Source: Janthinobacterium lividum PAMC 25724
GTDB lineage: Bacteria; Pseudomonadota; Gammaproteobacteria; Burkholderiales; Burkholderiaceae_D
DNA: 64,000 nucleotides
Direction: 5' to 3'
NCBI GenBank assembly: GCA_000242815.2
Contig: AHHB01000028.1
Span: forward strand, 186,001 to 250,000
Of this stretch, positions 27,711 through 36,327 are shown in pieces (the first letter of the stretch is position 1; every line of letters starts with the position of its first letter). The translations under genes and the position numbers were made by a program. Below the pieces are notes generated by a model. It did not search any database and had not been told where the DNA came from. It worked only from the letters and a program-made list of their open reading frames with translations.

Positions 27711-29102
27711 TCAGGCCGCTGCCAGAGCGGCGCTGTCGGAGGCGATGCTGACCTGGCGTCCCGCATGGCCTTCGGGCAGGCGCGGGCCTTGGCCGAAGAC
27801 CTTGTGGCGCAAGCTGCCTTGCTTGTAATGGGTGCGATAGCGGCCGCGCCGCTGCAGTTCTGGCACGATGTATTGCACCACGTCGGCCATGCTGTCGTGC
27901 GCCACGGCGAAGGCCAGATTGAAGCCGTCGATGCCCGTCTCGGTTATCCAGCTTTCCAGCTGGTCGGCCACCTGACGCGCATCGCCGACGATCACGGGGC
28001 CGCGCCCGCCGAGGCCGATGTATTGGGCCGCTTCGCGCACCGTCCAGGTGCGATCCGGGTCGGCCTGGCTGAAGGAGGCCAGCGCCGAGCGGCCCGCCGG
28101 GGAATCGATGTAGTCGATGGTGGCGTCGAGCCGATAGCGGCTGAAATCGACGCCGGTCCAGCCCGACAACAGTACCAGCGCCGCCTCGATATTGATGTGC
28201 CGCAGATAATCGGCGTGTTTTGCGCGCGCTTCATCTTCGGTGGCGCCGGTGATGATAAGCGCCTGCGCATAGATCAGCAGCGCATCGCCATCGCGTCCCG
28301 CTAGCCGCACGGCGGCGCGCAAGTCGTCGGCGTAGTGCTTGACCACTGTTTTGCTGGGGCCACTGACAAAGGTCGCCTCCGCATGGCGCGCCGCGAAGCG
28401 CGTGCCGCGCGGCGAGGTACCGGCCTGGTACAGCAGCGGCGTGCGTTGCGGCGATGGTTCGCATAAATGGATGCCTGGCACCTGGTAATGGCGCCCCACG
28501 TGATTGATCGGGTGCACGCGGGCAGGGTCGGCGTAGATGCCGCGCACCTTGTCGTTGACGACGGCATCATCGTCCCAGCTCTTTTCCCACAGCTTGTAGA
28601 CGACCTCCAGGTATTCGTCGGCCAAGTCGTAGCGTTCGTCGTGGCCCAGTTGCTGGTTTAGGCCCAGGTTGCGCGCCGCGCTATCGAGGTAGCCAGTGAC
28701 GATATTCCAGCCGACGCGCCCGCCAGTGAGATGGTCCAGGGTGGACATGCGCCGCGCGAATGTGTACGGATGTTCATAGGTGAGGGCGCAGGTGACGCCG
28801 AAACCCAGGTGCGTGGTGGCTTGCGCCATGATGGGCACGAGGGCCAGCGGGTCGTTCAGCGGTACCTGCACGCCGTGTTCCAAGGCCGCATCAAGGCTGC
28901 CCCGATATACGTCATACACACCCAGCACGTCGGCCAGGAACACTGCATCGAACAGGCCCGCCTCCAGCAGCCGCGCCAGTTCCGTCCAGTGCTGCGGATC
29001 GGTATAGCGGTGGCTGCGGTCGCTCGCATGCGTCCATAGTCCCGGCGACTGGTGGCCGACGGCGTTCATCTGGAAGGCGTTGAAGCGTATCGTTTTGGCC
29101 AT
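27711..29102 (-). CDS. FMN-dependent monooxygenase, NtaA/SnaA/DszA family
   Basis: Flavin monooxygenase of 463 residues of the bacterial luciferase-like class. Family blocks are FDAVFLADVLGVY, LTGGRVGWNIVTGYLDSAARN and RTPLLYQAGTSPRGTRFAARHAEATFVSG. Relatives oxidise sulfones, nitrilotriacetate or pristinamycin and need an FMN reductase partner; ssuE is 2.3 kb away. It is 3 bp downstream of the MetQ-like gene in the same operon. Desulfurisation of an organosulfur compound is the likely role, and the substrate is unknown. Confidence 0.9.
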   Translation of the reverse strand: MAKTIRFNAFQMNAVGHQSPGLWTHASDRSHRYTDPQHWTELARLLEAGLFDAVFLADVLGVYDVYRGSLDAALEHGVQVPLNDPLALVPIMAQATTHLGFGVTCALTYEHPYTFARRMSTLDHLTGGRVGWNIVTGYLDSAARNLGLNQQLGHDERYDLADEYLEVVYKLWEKSWDDDAVVNDKVRGIYADPARVHPINHVGRHYQVPGIHLCEPSPQRTPLLYQAGTSPRGTRFAARHAEATFVSGPSKTVVKHYADDLRAAVRLAGRDGDALLIYAQALIITGATEDEARAKHADYLRHINIEAALVLLSGWTGVDFSRYRLDATIDYIDSPAGRSALASFSQADPDRTWTVREAAQYIGLGGRGPVIVGDARQVADQLESWITETGIDGFNLAFAVAHDSMADVVQYIVPELQRRGRYRTHYKQGSLRHKVFGQGPRLPEGHAGRQVSIASDSAALAAA

Positions 29103-29105
29103 GGC

Positions 29106-29945
29106 TTATTTGCTCGCCGCGTTGGCAGCCGTCTGCACGCCTTGCTGGTAATCAGGTTTAGAGTAGCCGGCAAAGTGCTTGTTGGTGATGTCGAGAAATT
29201 CGCGCGAGCGGTAGGCTGCCGCCAGGTCTTTCGCAAACTGCTTGTCCTTGTCGGCCGTGCGCACGGCCACCAGGTTGATGTAGTTGGGTGAGATTTTCTC
29301 GGTCAGCAGCGCATCGCTCAGTTTCAGCCCGGAAGCCAATGCGTAATTGCCGTTGATGAAGGAGTAATCGGTATCGCTCAAGGAACGTGGCAGCTGCGCC
29401 GCCTCCAGCGGCAGCAGCTTGATTTTCCGCGTGTTGACGGCGATATCTTTTTCCGATGCGCGCACGGGGTCGAAGCTGGCGCGCAGCTTGATCCATCCCA
29501 GCTGATCGAGCAGCACCAGTGCGCGCGCCTGGTTGGTCGGATCGTTCGGCAAGCCCACCGTCGTGCCCTCCTTCACCTCGTCCAGGCTCTTGTGCTTCTT
29601 GCTGTAGATGGCAATTGGCGCCGTCGGTATCGTGATCAGGTCCGTCAGCGCCAGCTTGTGTTCGAGCGCGAATTTCTTCAGGTAGACGATATGCTGGAAT
29701 ACGTTGGCATCGAGCGACCCCTCGGCCAGTGCGAAATTGGGCTGGATATAGTCATTGAATTCCACCAGCCTGACCTTGTAGCCCTGTTTTTCCAGGATAG
29801 GCTTGATGCCCAGCTTGATCTGGTCCGCGTAGGGACCGGCGCTGGTGCCGATGGTGATGTCTTTCGGGTCCTTGGCGCAGACAAGGCTGCTGGCCAGGGC
29901 GAGGCTCAGGGTGGCAAGCAATACGTTGCGGCGGGCGATGGTCAT
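29106..29945 (-). CDS. MetQ/NlpA-family ABC substrate-binding protein (orphan)
   Basis: Periplasmic binding protein of 279 residues. A signal peptide covers about residues 1-24 (SLALASSLVCA). The Cys there is not in a good lipobox, so lipidation is doubtful. The mature start KDITIGTSAGPYADQIKLGIKPIL and the block PNDPTNQARALVLLDQLGWI are typical of the MetQ family. No metN or metI gene is adjacent. It lies between two sulfur oxidoreductase genes, so the ligand may be a sulfur compound other than methionine, sharing a distant permease or the SsuBC one. Confidence 0.9.
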   Translation of the reverse strand: MTIARRNVLLATLSLALASSLVCAKDPKDITIGTSAGPYADQIKLGIKPILEKQGYKVRLVEFNDYIQPNFALAEGSLDANVFQHIVYLKKFALEHKLALTDLITIPTAPIAIYSKKHKSLDEVKEGTTVGLPNDPTNQARALVLLDQLGWIKLRASFDPVRASEKDIAVNTRKIKLLPLEAAQLPRSLSDTDYSFINGNYALASGLKLSDALLTEKISPNYINLVAVRTADKDKQFAKDLAAAYRSREFLDITNKHFAGYSKPDYQQGVQTAANAASK

Positions 29946-29966
29946 GGTGTCTCCTTGGTGGGTAAG

Positions 29967-31181
29967 TTATGAGTACGCGGTTGGCTCGGGCAGCGTGCCA
30001 GTCAAGGCAAAGCGCCCCAGGTCGCGCAGCTTGTAGTCGATGGGGTCGTGCAGGGTATGCACGCGCACGTTGCGCCAGTAGCGGTCGAAGCCATATTGGG
30101 CAGAGGTGGAACGGGCGCCCGTCAGTTCGAACATCTGGCTGCTGATTTCCAGCCCAGCCTTGTGCGCCAGGCACTTTGCTTCGGCCACGGAGACGGCCAG
30201 CAAGCCCCGTTCGTGCGCCGTGACCAGCGATCCCTTGCGCAACACGGTTTCCAGTGCCTGCGCCGCCGCGTCGGCCAGCACTTGCGCGGGGCGCAGCAGC
30301 AGCCAAAGCTGGCCGTAGCGGTGCTGTATCAAAGGGTCGTCCGTGGCTTGTGCCACGCCCGCGGCAAACCAGGCTTTCGCCTGCTCGCGCGTATAGCGGC
30401 GTGCCGCCTCGAATGCGCCCTCGGCGATGCCCAGATAGAGATTCGCCATGATCAGTTGCGCGACCTGCGAGCGCACGCTCGCTTGCGGCGTAGCTGCCTG
30501 CGCGGGCGCCTGCAGCACCAGTTCCTGCGGCAATGCGACGCGATGAAAATGTACATTGCCGCTATCCGTCTGGCGCTGGCCGAAGGCATCCCAGTCCGCC
30601 TGCACGCTCACGCCATCCTGGCGCGTGGGCAGGGCGGCGATCAGCGCCGTTTGCGTGGGTGCGTGCCAGGCCGAAACCGTCAGCCAGTCGGACCCCACGG
30701 AGCCGGAAGAAAAGCTCTTGATGCCGTCGAGGAGGTAGCCGTCATCGCTGTCGATGGCCGTGACTCGCTTGTCGAGTGGATTCAAGGCATTGCCCCAGAA
30801 AAGGCGTTCATCGACGGTGAGGGCCAGCAAGCGGCGCTGCTGCTGCGCGCTGCCGTACAGCTGCAGGCCGGCCAGTTGCAAATGGTGGAAGCCGAAGATA
30901 TGGGCCAGTGCGCTGTCGGCGCGCGCCAGGATGCGGATCACCTGGTACACCAGGGGCCAGGATGCGCCCTGGCCGCCGAATTCGACGGGAATCGACAAGG
31001 TCAGCAAGCCTGAGTCGCGCAACCACTCGCGTTCCTGGGCCGCATGGCCGCCGGCCTGGTCGCGGGCGTTCGCCGTTTCGGCCAGGCGCGCGGCGAGTGC
31101 AGTGGCAATGCTGATGGCATCCTGCAGCAGCTCCTGTGCGGGGCGCTGGGGGCGGGTAGTGTGGAGGAAAGCGCTAGACAT
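29967..31181 (-). CDS. Acyl-CoA-dehydrogenase-like flavoprotein, SfnB/DszC type
   Basis: Protein of 404 residues from the ATG at 31181, chosen for a GGAA about 8 bp upstream; an ATG three codons earlier is possible. It has the acyl-CoA dehydrogenase fold but the sequence style of SfnB sulfur-acquisition oxidoreductases and DszC (REWLRDSGLLTLSIPVEFGGQGA; FSSGSVGSDWLTVSAW; LFELTGARSTSAQYGFDRYWRN). These enzymes use reduced flavin and oxygen on sulfides or sulfones. First gene of the minus-strand sulfur operon, divergent from ssuEADCB. Confidence 0.88.
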   Translation of the reverse strand: MSSAFLHTTRPQRPAQELLQDAISIATALAARLAETANARDQAGGHAAQEREWLRDSGLLTLSIPVEFGGQGASWPLVYQVIRILARADSALAHIFGFHHLQLAGLQLYGSAQQQRRLLALTVDERLFWGNALNPLDKRVTAIDSDDGYLLDGIKSFSSGSVGSDWLTVSAWHAPTQTALIAALPTRQDGVSVQADWDAFGQRQTDSGNVHFHRVALPQELVLQAPAQAATPQASVRSQVAQLIMANLYLGIAEGAFEAARRYTREQAKAWFAAGVAQATDDPLIQHRYGQLWLLLRPAQVLADAAAQALETVLRKGSLVTAHERGLLAVSVAEAKCLAHKAGLEISSQMFELTGARSTSAQYGFDRYWRNVRVHTLHDPIDYKLRDLGRFALTGTLPEPTAYS

Positions 31182-31258
31182 GGATGACATTCCAGAAAGA
31201 CGATGCAGCCGATAGTGCACCGCCAGGCGTGCGCCGTACACGAAGAAAACCGCGCATG

Positions 31259-31337
31259 GATATGCGAAAAAAGGCGCACGGCCCCCGGCGCCTTCGCGTG
31301 CGGGGCGTCAAGCCCGGATAGTCAAAAAACGCATATC
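31259..31337. promoter_or_regulatory. Divergent sulfur promoter region with two GATATGCG half-sites
   Basis: The 254-bp gap between the SfnB-like gene and ssuE contains GATATGCG on the plus strand (31259-31266) and its complement CGCATATC (31330-31337). The second is part of a 13-bp block (CGATATGCGTTTT on the minus strand) that is also found upstream of cysE. It is a plausible binding region for a sulfur regulator such as a CysB/SsuR-type protein. Inference only. Confidence 0.4.
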
Positions 31338-31435
31338 GAAGCGCGAAAGCATTCGTTTTGCCGGGCCGCTGATGGCGATAGGCTGCAAGCATCCGAGTAA
31401 CTCCATCTTCGACAACCTGCAGGGACGGACATCAC

Positions 31436-32056
31436 ATGAGCATCTTGTTATTGGGCGGTAGCCCACAACTACCATCGAGTTCCAGCCGCTTGCTGCTGCA
31501 TATCGGCGAACAACTGGCGCTACAGGGCCACAGCTACGCCAAGCTGCATGTGCGCGACCTGCCGGCGCGTGCCCTGCTGCTGGCCGAACATGACGACGTG
31601 ACGATTGCCCGTGCCGTGCGCGCCGTGGCCGACGCCGATGCCATCGTGATCGCCACGCCGATCTACAAGGCGTCTTATACGGGTTTGCTGAAAGCCTTTC
31701 TCGACCTGCTGCCGCAAGATGGCCTGGCCGGCAAGCTGGTGCTGCCGCTGGCCACGGGCGGCGGCCACGCCCATACCCTGGCGCTGGATTATGCGCTGCG
31801 CCCCGTGCTGCAGGCGCTGGGCGCCAAGCAGGTGTTCACCAGCATTTACGCCCATGCGCAGCAGCTGGCATGGCACGCAGAGCAGGGCCTGAGCCTGGAC
31901 GCGCAGATTGCCGAGCGCGTGCAAGCCGGCATCGAAGAACTCTCCAATGGCCTGTTCGTGCTGCAGGGGCAGCGCCCGCCAGCGGCGGCTGATGCTTCAA
32001 TACCCGGCCGCTCGCTGAAAGACCAGCCCTATGCGCCGCAATGTCAAGCCGCCTGA
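31436..32056 (+). CDS. ssuE: NADPH-dependent FMN reductase SsuE
   Basis: Flavin reductase of 206 residues supplying FMNH2 to SsuD. The start MSILLLGGSPQLPSSSSRLLLHI is the FMN-phosphate binding loop, and ADAIVIATPIYKASYTGLLKAFLDLL is the SsuE signature. The last 35 residues are a Pro/Ala-rich extension beyond the usual E. coli length (191). First gene of ssuEADCB, starting 24 bp before ssuA. It may also serve the NtaA-like and SfnB-like enzymes encoded divergently. Confidence 0.93.
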   Translation: MSILLLGGSPQLPSSSSRLLLHIGEQLALQGHSYAKLHVRDLPARALLLAEHDDVTIARAVRAVADADAIVIATPIYKASYTGLLKAFLDLLPQDGLAGKLVLPLATGGGHAHTLALDYALRPVLQALGAKQVFTSIYAHAQQLAWHAEQGLSLDAQIAERVQAGIEELSNGLFVLQGQRPPAAADASIPGRSLKDQPYAPQCQAA

Positions 32057-32080
32057 TTATTTACTGACCAAGGAACTGCC

Positions 32081-33085
32081 ATGACACATCGCCATGCACA
32101 ACGACTCTCGCGCCGCACCACTTTGGGCCTGCTGTTTGCCGCCGCTGCCGGCGTGATGGCGGCCGGCATGCCGGCTGCGGCGCTCGCGCAGCCCAAGGGG
32201 GAGGTGCAGGTGCGTATTGGTTACCAGAAGTATGGCACCCTGACCCTGCTCAAGGGGCGCGGCACGCTCGATAAACGCCTCGCCGAGCAGGGCGTGGGCG
32301 TGAAATGGACCGAGTTTCCGGCCGGCCCGGTGCTGCTCGAAGGGCTCAATGTGGGCAGTATCGACTTCGGCACCGTGGGCGAGGCACCGCCCATCTTTGC
32401 GCAGGCAGCCGGCGCCAACCTGGTGTATGTCGGCAATGAGCCGGCGTCGCCGGCCAGCGAAGCCATCGTCGTGCCCAAGGGCTCGGGCCTGCGCACGCTG
32501 GCAGACTTGAAGGGCAAGAAGGTTGCTCTGAACAAGGGCTCGAATGTGCATTACCTGCTGTTGAAAGCACTGGAAAAGGCCGGCGTCGCGTATGCCGACA
32601 TCCAGCCTGTGTTCCTGCCGCCAGCCGATGCGCGCGCCGCCTTCGAGCGCGGTAGCGTGGACGCCTGGGCCATCTGGGACCCGTTCCTGGCGGCCGCCGA
32701 AAAGCAGCTGGGCGCGCGCGTGCTGGCCGATGGCAAAGGCCTGGTGGCGAACTATCAGTTTTACCTGGCGTCGCGCACCTATGCGGAAAAAAATCCCGAG
32801 ATCTTGCGCATCGTGCTCGATGAAGTGGCCAAGGTCGATGAATGGGGTCGCAACAATCCGCACGAAGTGGCGACGATTTTGTCGGCGCAGACGGGCCTGA
32901 GCACGGAAGTGGTGGCGCTGGCCGCTTCGCGCTATGCCTACGGCGTCAAACCCGTGTCGGTCGACGTCATGGCTTCGCAGCAAAGGGTGGCCGATGCGTT
33001 TGCCAGCCTGAAGCTGATTCCAAAACCGATCAGCGTCAAGGATGCGCTGCTGCCGGCGCGCCAGCTGGCTACCAGCGCAAAATAA
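32081..33085 (+). CDS. ssuA: Aliphatic sulfonate-binding protein SsuA
   Basis: Periplasmic protein of 334 residues. The signal peptide covers about 1-36 with a twin-arginine-like SRRTTLGLLFAAAA start and AQA-type cleavage. The mature part VRIGYQKYGTLTLLKGRGTLDKRL and DFGTVGEAPPIFAQAAGANLVYVG is characteristic of SsuA. It presents alkanesulfonates to the SsuBC transporter. Confidence 0.94.
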   Translation: MTHRHAQRLSRRTTLGLLFAAAAGVMAAGMPAAALAQPKGEVQVRIGYQKYGTLTLLKGRGTLDKRLAEQGVGVKWTEFPAGPVLLEGLNVGSIDFGTVGEAPPIFAQAAGANLVYVGNEPASPASEAIVVPKGSGLRTLADLKGKKVALNKGSNVHYLLLKALEKAGVAYADIQPVFLPPADARAAFERGSVDAWAIWDPFLAAAEKQLGARVLADGKGLVANYQFYLASRTYAEKNPEILRIVLDEVAKVDEWGRNNPHEVATILSAQTGLSTEVVALAASRYAYGVKPVSVDVMASQQRVADAFASLKLIPKPISVKDALLPARQLATSAK

Positions 33086-33097
33086 GGAATAAATACC

Positions 33098-34258
33098 ATG
33101 TCATTCAATATCTTCTGGTTCATCCCGACCCACGGCGACAGCCGTTACCTGGGCACGTCGCAGGGAGCGCGCCCTGTCGATGCCGATTATTTGCGCCAGG
33201 TGGCTGTCGCCGCCGATACGCTGGGCTATGACGGCGTGCTGTTGCCCACGGGGCGCTCCTGCGAAGACGCGTGGGTGGTTGCCTCGTCCCTGATCAGCGT
33301 GACGCAAAAGCTGAAGTTCCTGGTCGCCGTGCGTCCCGGTCTGTCCACGCCCGGCCTGGCCGTGCGCATGGCGTCAACGTTTGACCGTCTGTCGAACGGG
33401 CGCCTCTTGATCAACGTCGTCACGGGCGGCGACCAGGGCGAGCTGGAAGCGGACGGCCTGTTTGCCGACCATGCCAAGCGCTATGAAATCTCCGATGAAT
33501 TCATCAAGGTGTGGCGCGCCACGCTGGCGGGCGAGGGCGGCGAGGCCGGCTACGATTTCGAGGGCAAGCATATCCAGGTGAAGGGTGCGAAAACCCTGTA
33601 TCCACCCGTGCAAAAGCCGTATCCGCCGCTGTATTTCGGCGGTTCGTCGGAGCCGGCGCATGCACTGGCCGCCGAGCAGATGGACGTCTACCTGACGTGG
33701 GGCGAGCCGCCCGCTGCCGTCGCCGAGAAAATCGCCGACATCCGCTCGCGTGCGGCAAAAATAGGCCGCACAGTCCGGTTTGGCATCCGATTGCATGTGA
33801 TCGTGCGCGAAACCAACGAGGCGGCCTGGCGCGCGGCCGATGAACTGATCAGCCATCTGGATGACGACATCATCGCCAAGGCGCAGGCGGCTTTCGGCAA
33901 AATGGATTCCGTGGGCCAGCAGCGCATGGCGGCCCTGCATGGCGGGCGGCGCGACAAGCTCGAAGTGTCGCCGAATCTGTGGGCCGGCGTGGGCCTGGTG
34001 CGTGGTGGTGCCGGCACCGCCCTGGTCGGCGATGCGCCCACGGTGGTGGCGCGCATGCAGCAATACGCGGACCTGGGCATCGATACCTTTATTTTCTCGG
34101 GCTACCCGCATCTGGAAGAGTCGTACCGCTTCGCCGAACTGGTGTTCCCGCTGCTGGGCAAGGGCAAGGCTGCGGGTGAGCAGTCCTTGAGCGGCCCTTT
34201 CGGCGAAGTCATGGCCAGCAATATCGTGCCGGTCGCGCCGCAAAAAAAGGTGGCCTGA
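33098..34258 (+). CDS. ssuD: FMNH2-dependent alkanesulfonate monooxygenase SsuD
   Basis: Enzyme of 386 residues (E. coli SsuD: 381) that splits alkanesulfonates into aldehyde and sulfite. Family blocks include [34 protein letters not shown] (with the active-site Cys), [19 protein letters not shown] and [22 protein letters not shown] [19 protein letters not shown]. It starts 12 bp after ssuA and its stop is 1 bp before ssuC. Confidence 0.96.
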   Translation: MSFNIFWFIPTHGDSRYLGTSQGARPVDADYLRQVAVAADTLGYDGVLLPTGRSCEDAWVVASSLISVTQKLKFLVAVRPGLSTPGLAVRMASTFDRLSNGRLLINVVTGGDQGELEADGLFADHAKRYEISDEFIKVWRATLAGEGGEAGYDFEGKHIQVKGAKTLYPPVQKPYPPLYFGGSSEPAHALAAEQMDVYLTWGEPPAAVAEKIADIRSRAAKIGRTVRFGIRLHVIVRETNEAAWRAADELISHLDDDIIAKAQAAFGKMDSVGQQRMAALHGGRRDKLEVSPNLWAGVGLVRGGAGTALVGDAPTVVARMQQYADLGIDTFIFSGYPHLEESYRFAELVFPLLGKGKAAGEQSLSGPFGEVMASNIVPVAPQKKVA

Positions 34259-34259
34259 G

Positions 34260-35060
34260 ATGGCTGCCGGCACCATAAAACGGGCCAGTAGCGCGCCGTG
34301 GCCTTCGCTACGTCACGCACTGGCGCCGTGGGCCTTGCCCGCGCTGCTGCTGCTGGCGTGGCAACTGGCCGCGCAATGGGGCTGGCTGTCGAGCCGCATC
34401 TTGCCCGAGCCATGGGCCGTGGCGAAGGCTTTCTGGCACTTGGCTGCATCGGGCGAACTGTGGCTGCACCTGAAAACGAGCTTGTGGCGCGCCACGCTCG
34501 GTTTTGGCATCGGCGCGGGACTCGGTTTGCTGCTGGGCCTAGTCACGGGCAGCTTCCGCCAGGCGGAAACCTTGCTCGACACGACATTGCAAATGGTGCG
34601 CAACATCCCGGCGCTGGCCCTGATCCCGCTGGTGATCCTGTGGTTTGGCATCGACGAGACGGCCAAGCTGTTTCTGCTGGCCGTCGGCGTGTTCTTTCCC
34701 GTCTATCTGAACACCTTCCATGGTATCCGCTCGGCTGACCAGGACTTGATCGAGATGGCGAAAAGCTACGGCCTGTCGGGCTGGCCGCTATACCGCGACG
34801 TGATACTGCCGGCCGCCATGCCTTCCATCCTGGTAGGCGTGCGCTTTTCGCTGGGACTCGTGTGGGTGCTGTTGATCGTCGCCGAAACCATTTCGGCGCA
34901 GGCCGGCATCGGCTACATGACCATGAATGCGCGCGAATTTCTGCAAACGGACGTGGTGCTGGTGGGGATCTTGCTGTACGCCTTGCTGGGCAAGCTGGCC
35001 GATTTGTTTTCTCGGGCGCTGGAACGCCACTGCCTGCGCTGGAATCGCGCCTACCAATAG
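34260..35060 (+). CDS. ssuC: Aliphatic sulfonate ABC permease SsuC
   Basis: Membrane protein of 266 residues with about six transmembrane helices. The EAA-type loop is [30 protein letters not shown]. The start overlaps the end of ssuD in the string TGAGATG. With SsuB it imports sulfonates bound by SsuA. Confidence 0.95.
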   Translation: MAAGTIKRASSAPWPSLRHALAPWALPALLLLAWQLAAQWGWLSSRILPEPWAVAKAFWHLAASGELWLHLKTSLWRATLGFGIGAGLGLLLGLVTGSFRQAETLLDTTLQMVRNIPALALIPLVILWFGIDETAKLFLLAVGVFFPVYLNTFHGIRSADQDLIEMAKSYGLSGWPLYRDVILPAAMPSILVGVRFSLGLVWVLLIVAETISAQAGIGYMTMNAREFLQTDVVLVGILLYALLGKLADLFSRALERHCLRWNRAYQ

Positions 35061-35095
35061 TGACCAATAGTGACGCAATCAGGAAAGAAAATATC

Positions 35096-35911
35096 ATGCT
35101 GCTCGCCCCTATCCAGATCGAAACAGATTTGTTGTCGCACTTCGTGCAATACGGCCCGGCGAGCCCGATGCCGCAGGCGAAGACGGTGCCGTGCGCTCCC
35201 TTGCAGCGCTGCGGCGTACCCTTGGCACTGACGAAGCTGACTAAGTCATATACCAGCCGTCGCGTGCTGGATAACGTCGACCTGCAGCTGGAAGCGGGCG
35301 AGTTCGTCGCCATCGTCGGGCGCAGCGGCTGTGGCAAGAGCACCTTGCTGCGCTCGATCGCGGGCCTGGAAAACATCGATGAAGGCAAGATCGCCATCGG
35401 CAGCGGCGTGGGCGCACCCGATATCCGCATCATGTTCCAGGAATCGCGCTTGCTGCCGTGGAAGACGGTGCTAGCCAACGTGGCGCTGGGTTTGCCGCGC
35501 TGCGTCGGCGCGGCGGTGGCCTCGCTGTGGACCGTGGGCCTGGCCGAGCGTGCCGACGACTGGCCGGCTTCCCTGTCGGGCGGGCAGAAACAGCGCGTGG
35601 CGCTGGCGCGCGCCCTCGTGCACGAGCCGCAATTGCTGCTGCTCGACGAGCCCCTGGGGGCGCTCGACGCGCTCACGCGCATCGAAATGCAGCAGTTGAT
35701 CGAGTCGCTGTGGCTGGCGCGCGGTTTCACGGCCGTGCTGGTGACGCATGATGTGGCTGAAGCGGTGGCGCTGGCCGACCGCGTGCTGCTGATCGAGGAT
35801 GGCCGCATCACATTCGATGTGCGCGTGGATTTGCCGCGCCCCAGGGCGCGGGGCAGTGCGCGCTTCGCCGCGCTGGAGCAGCAGATATTGGCGCGTGTGT
35901 TGTCACTTTAG
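35096..35911 (+). CDS. ssuB: Aliphatic sulfonate ABC ATPase SsuB
   Basis: ATPase of 271 residues from the ATG at 35096, preceded by AGGAAAG. Walker A is GRSGCGKST, the signature [15 protein letters not shown] and Walker [17 protein letters not shown]. An unusual N-terminal extension of about 40 residues precedes the first strand ([20 protein letters not shown]). The gap to ssuC holds a small direct repeat of TGACCAATAG-like units. Last gene of the ssu operon. Confidence 0.94.
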   Translation: MLLAPIQIETDLLSHFVQYGPASPMPQAKTVPCAPLQRCGVPLALTKLTKSYTSRRVLDNVDLQLEAGEFVAIVGRSGCGKSTLLRSIAGLENIDEGKIAIGSGVGAPDIRIMFQESRLLPWKTVLANVALGLPRCVGAAVASLWTVGLAERADDWPASLSGGQKQRVALARALVHEPQLLLLDEPLGALDALTRIEMQQLIESLWLARGFTAVLVTHDVAEAVALADRVLLIEDGRITFDVRVDLPRPRARGSARFAALEQQILARVLSL

Positions 35912-36327
35912 AAGTGTTGCTGACGGGTAAACAAGAAAGCGGCCAAAATCACACGACGCCCCGCTGCGTGAAAAAAGTCACTGCCGGCCCCCGCTCCTGC
36001 GCGCCGCTGGAAGGCGCGGCAGGCAAGCGTGGCTGCGCTGCAATGCGCATGGAAGCATGCTTTTGGCAATACCAACGACAATGTGGCAGCTTTTTGGAGG
36101 GCGCGAACGAGGCGCGCCGGCAGGAAAATTGCGGGTCTGAATACTTTCTATATAGAACTAAAAATTTCCAAAAAACGGTCGGAATATGAGAACATGCAGA
36201 TATTGAGTGTTTAGTAAGTATTCATCTTGACGCATTATTGCGCGCCATGGGGGATATTCGTATCTGTTCCTGTCACGAGAAAGAGCCCGTTTTGATTCCA
36301 TTTTCCTTGCAAGCGGGTGCCAAGCGC
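35912..36327. other. Intergenic region before the OmpA-like lipoprotein gene
   Basis: About 415 bp without a convincing gene. The first half is GC-rich; the stretch 36125-36240 is clearly AT-rich. An in-frame TTG at 36238 would extend the next gene by 30 residues, but those residues would precede, and spoil, the lipoprotein signal peptide. Confidence 0.55.
36129..36156 (+). promoter_or_regulatory. Candidate sigma-70 promoter of the envelope operon
   Basis: TTGCGG (36129-36134) and TATAGA (36151-36156) are spaced 16 bp apart in the AT-rich stretch 170 bp before the first gene. It is the best match I could find by eye; no experimental support. Confidence 0.3.

Noticed and set aside
36238..36327. 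Upstream TTG start adding 30 residues to the OmpA-like lipoprotein
   Set aside because: It would put a charged stretch ahead of the lipoprotein signal peptide and move the lipobox to residue 52.
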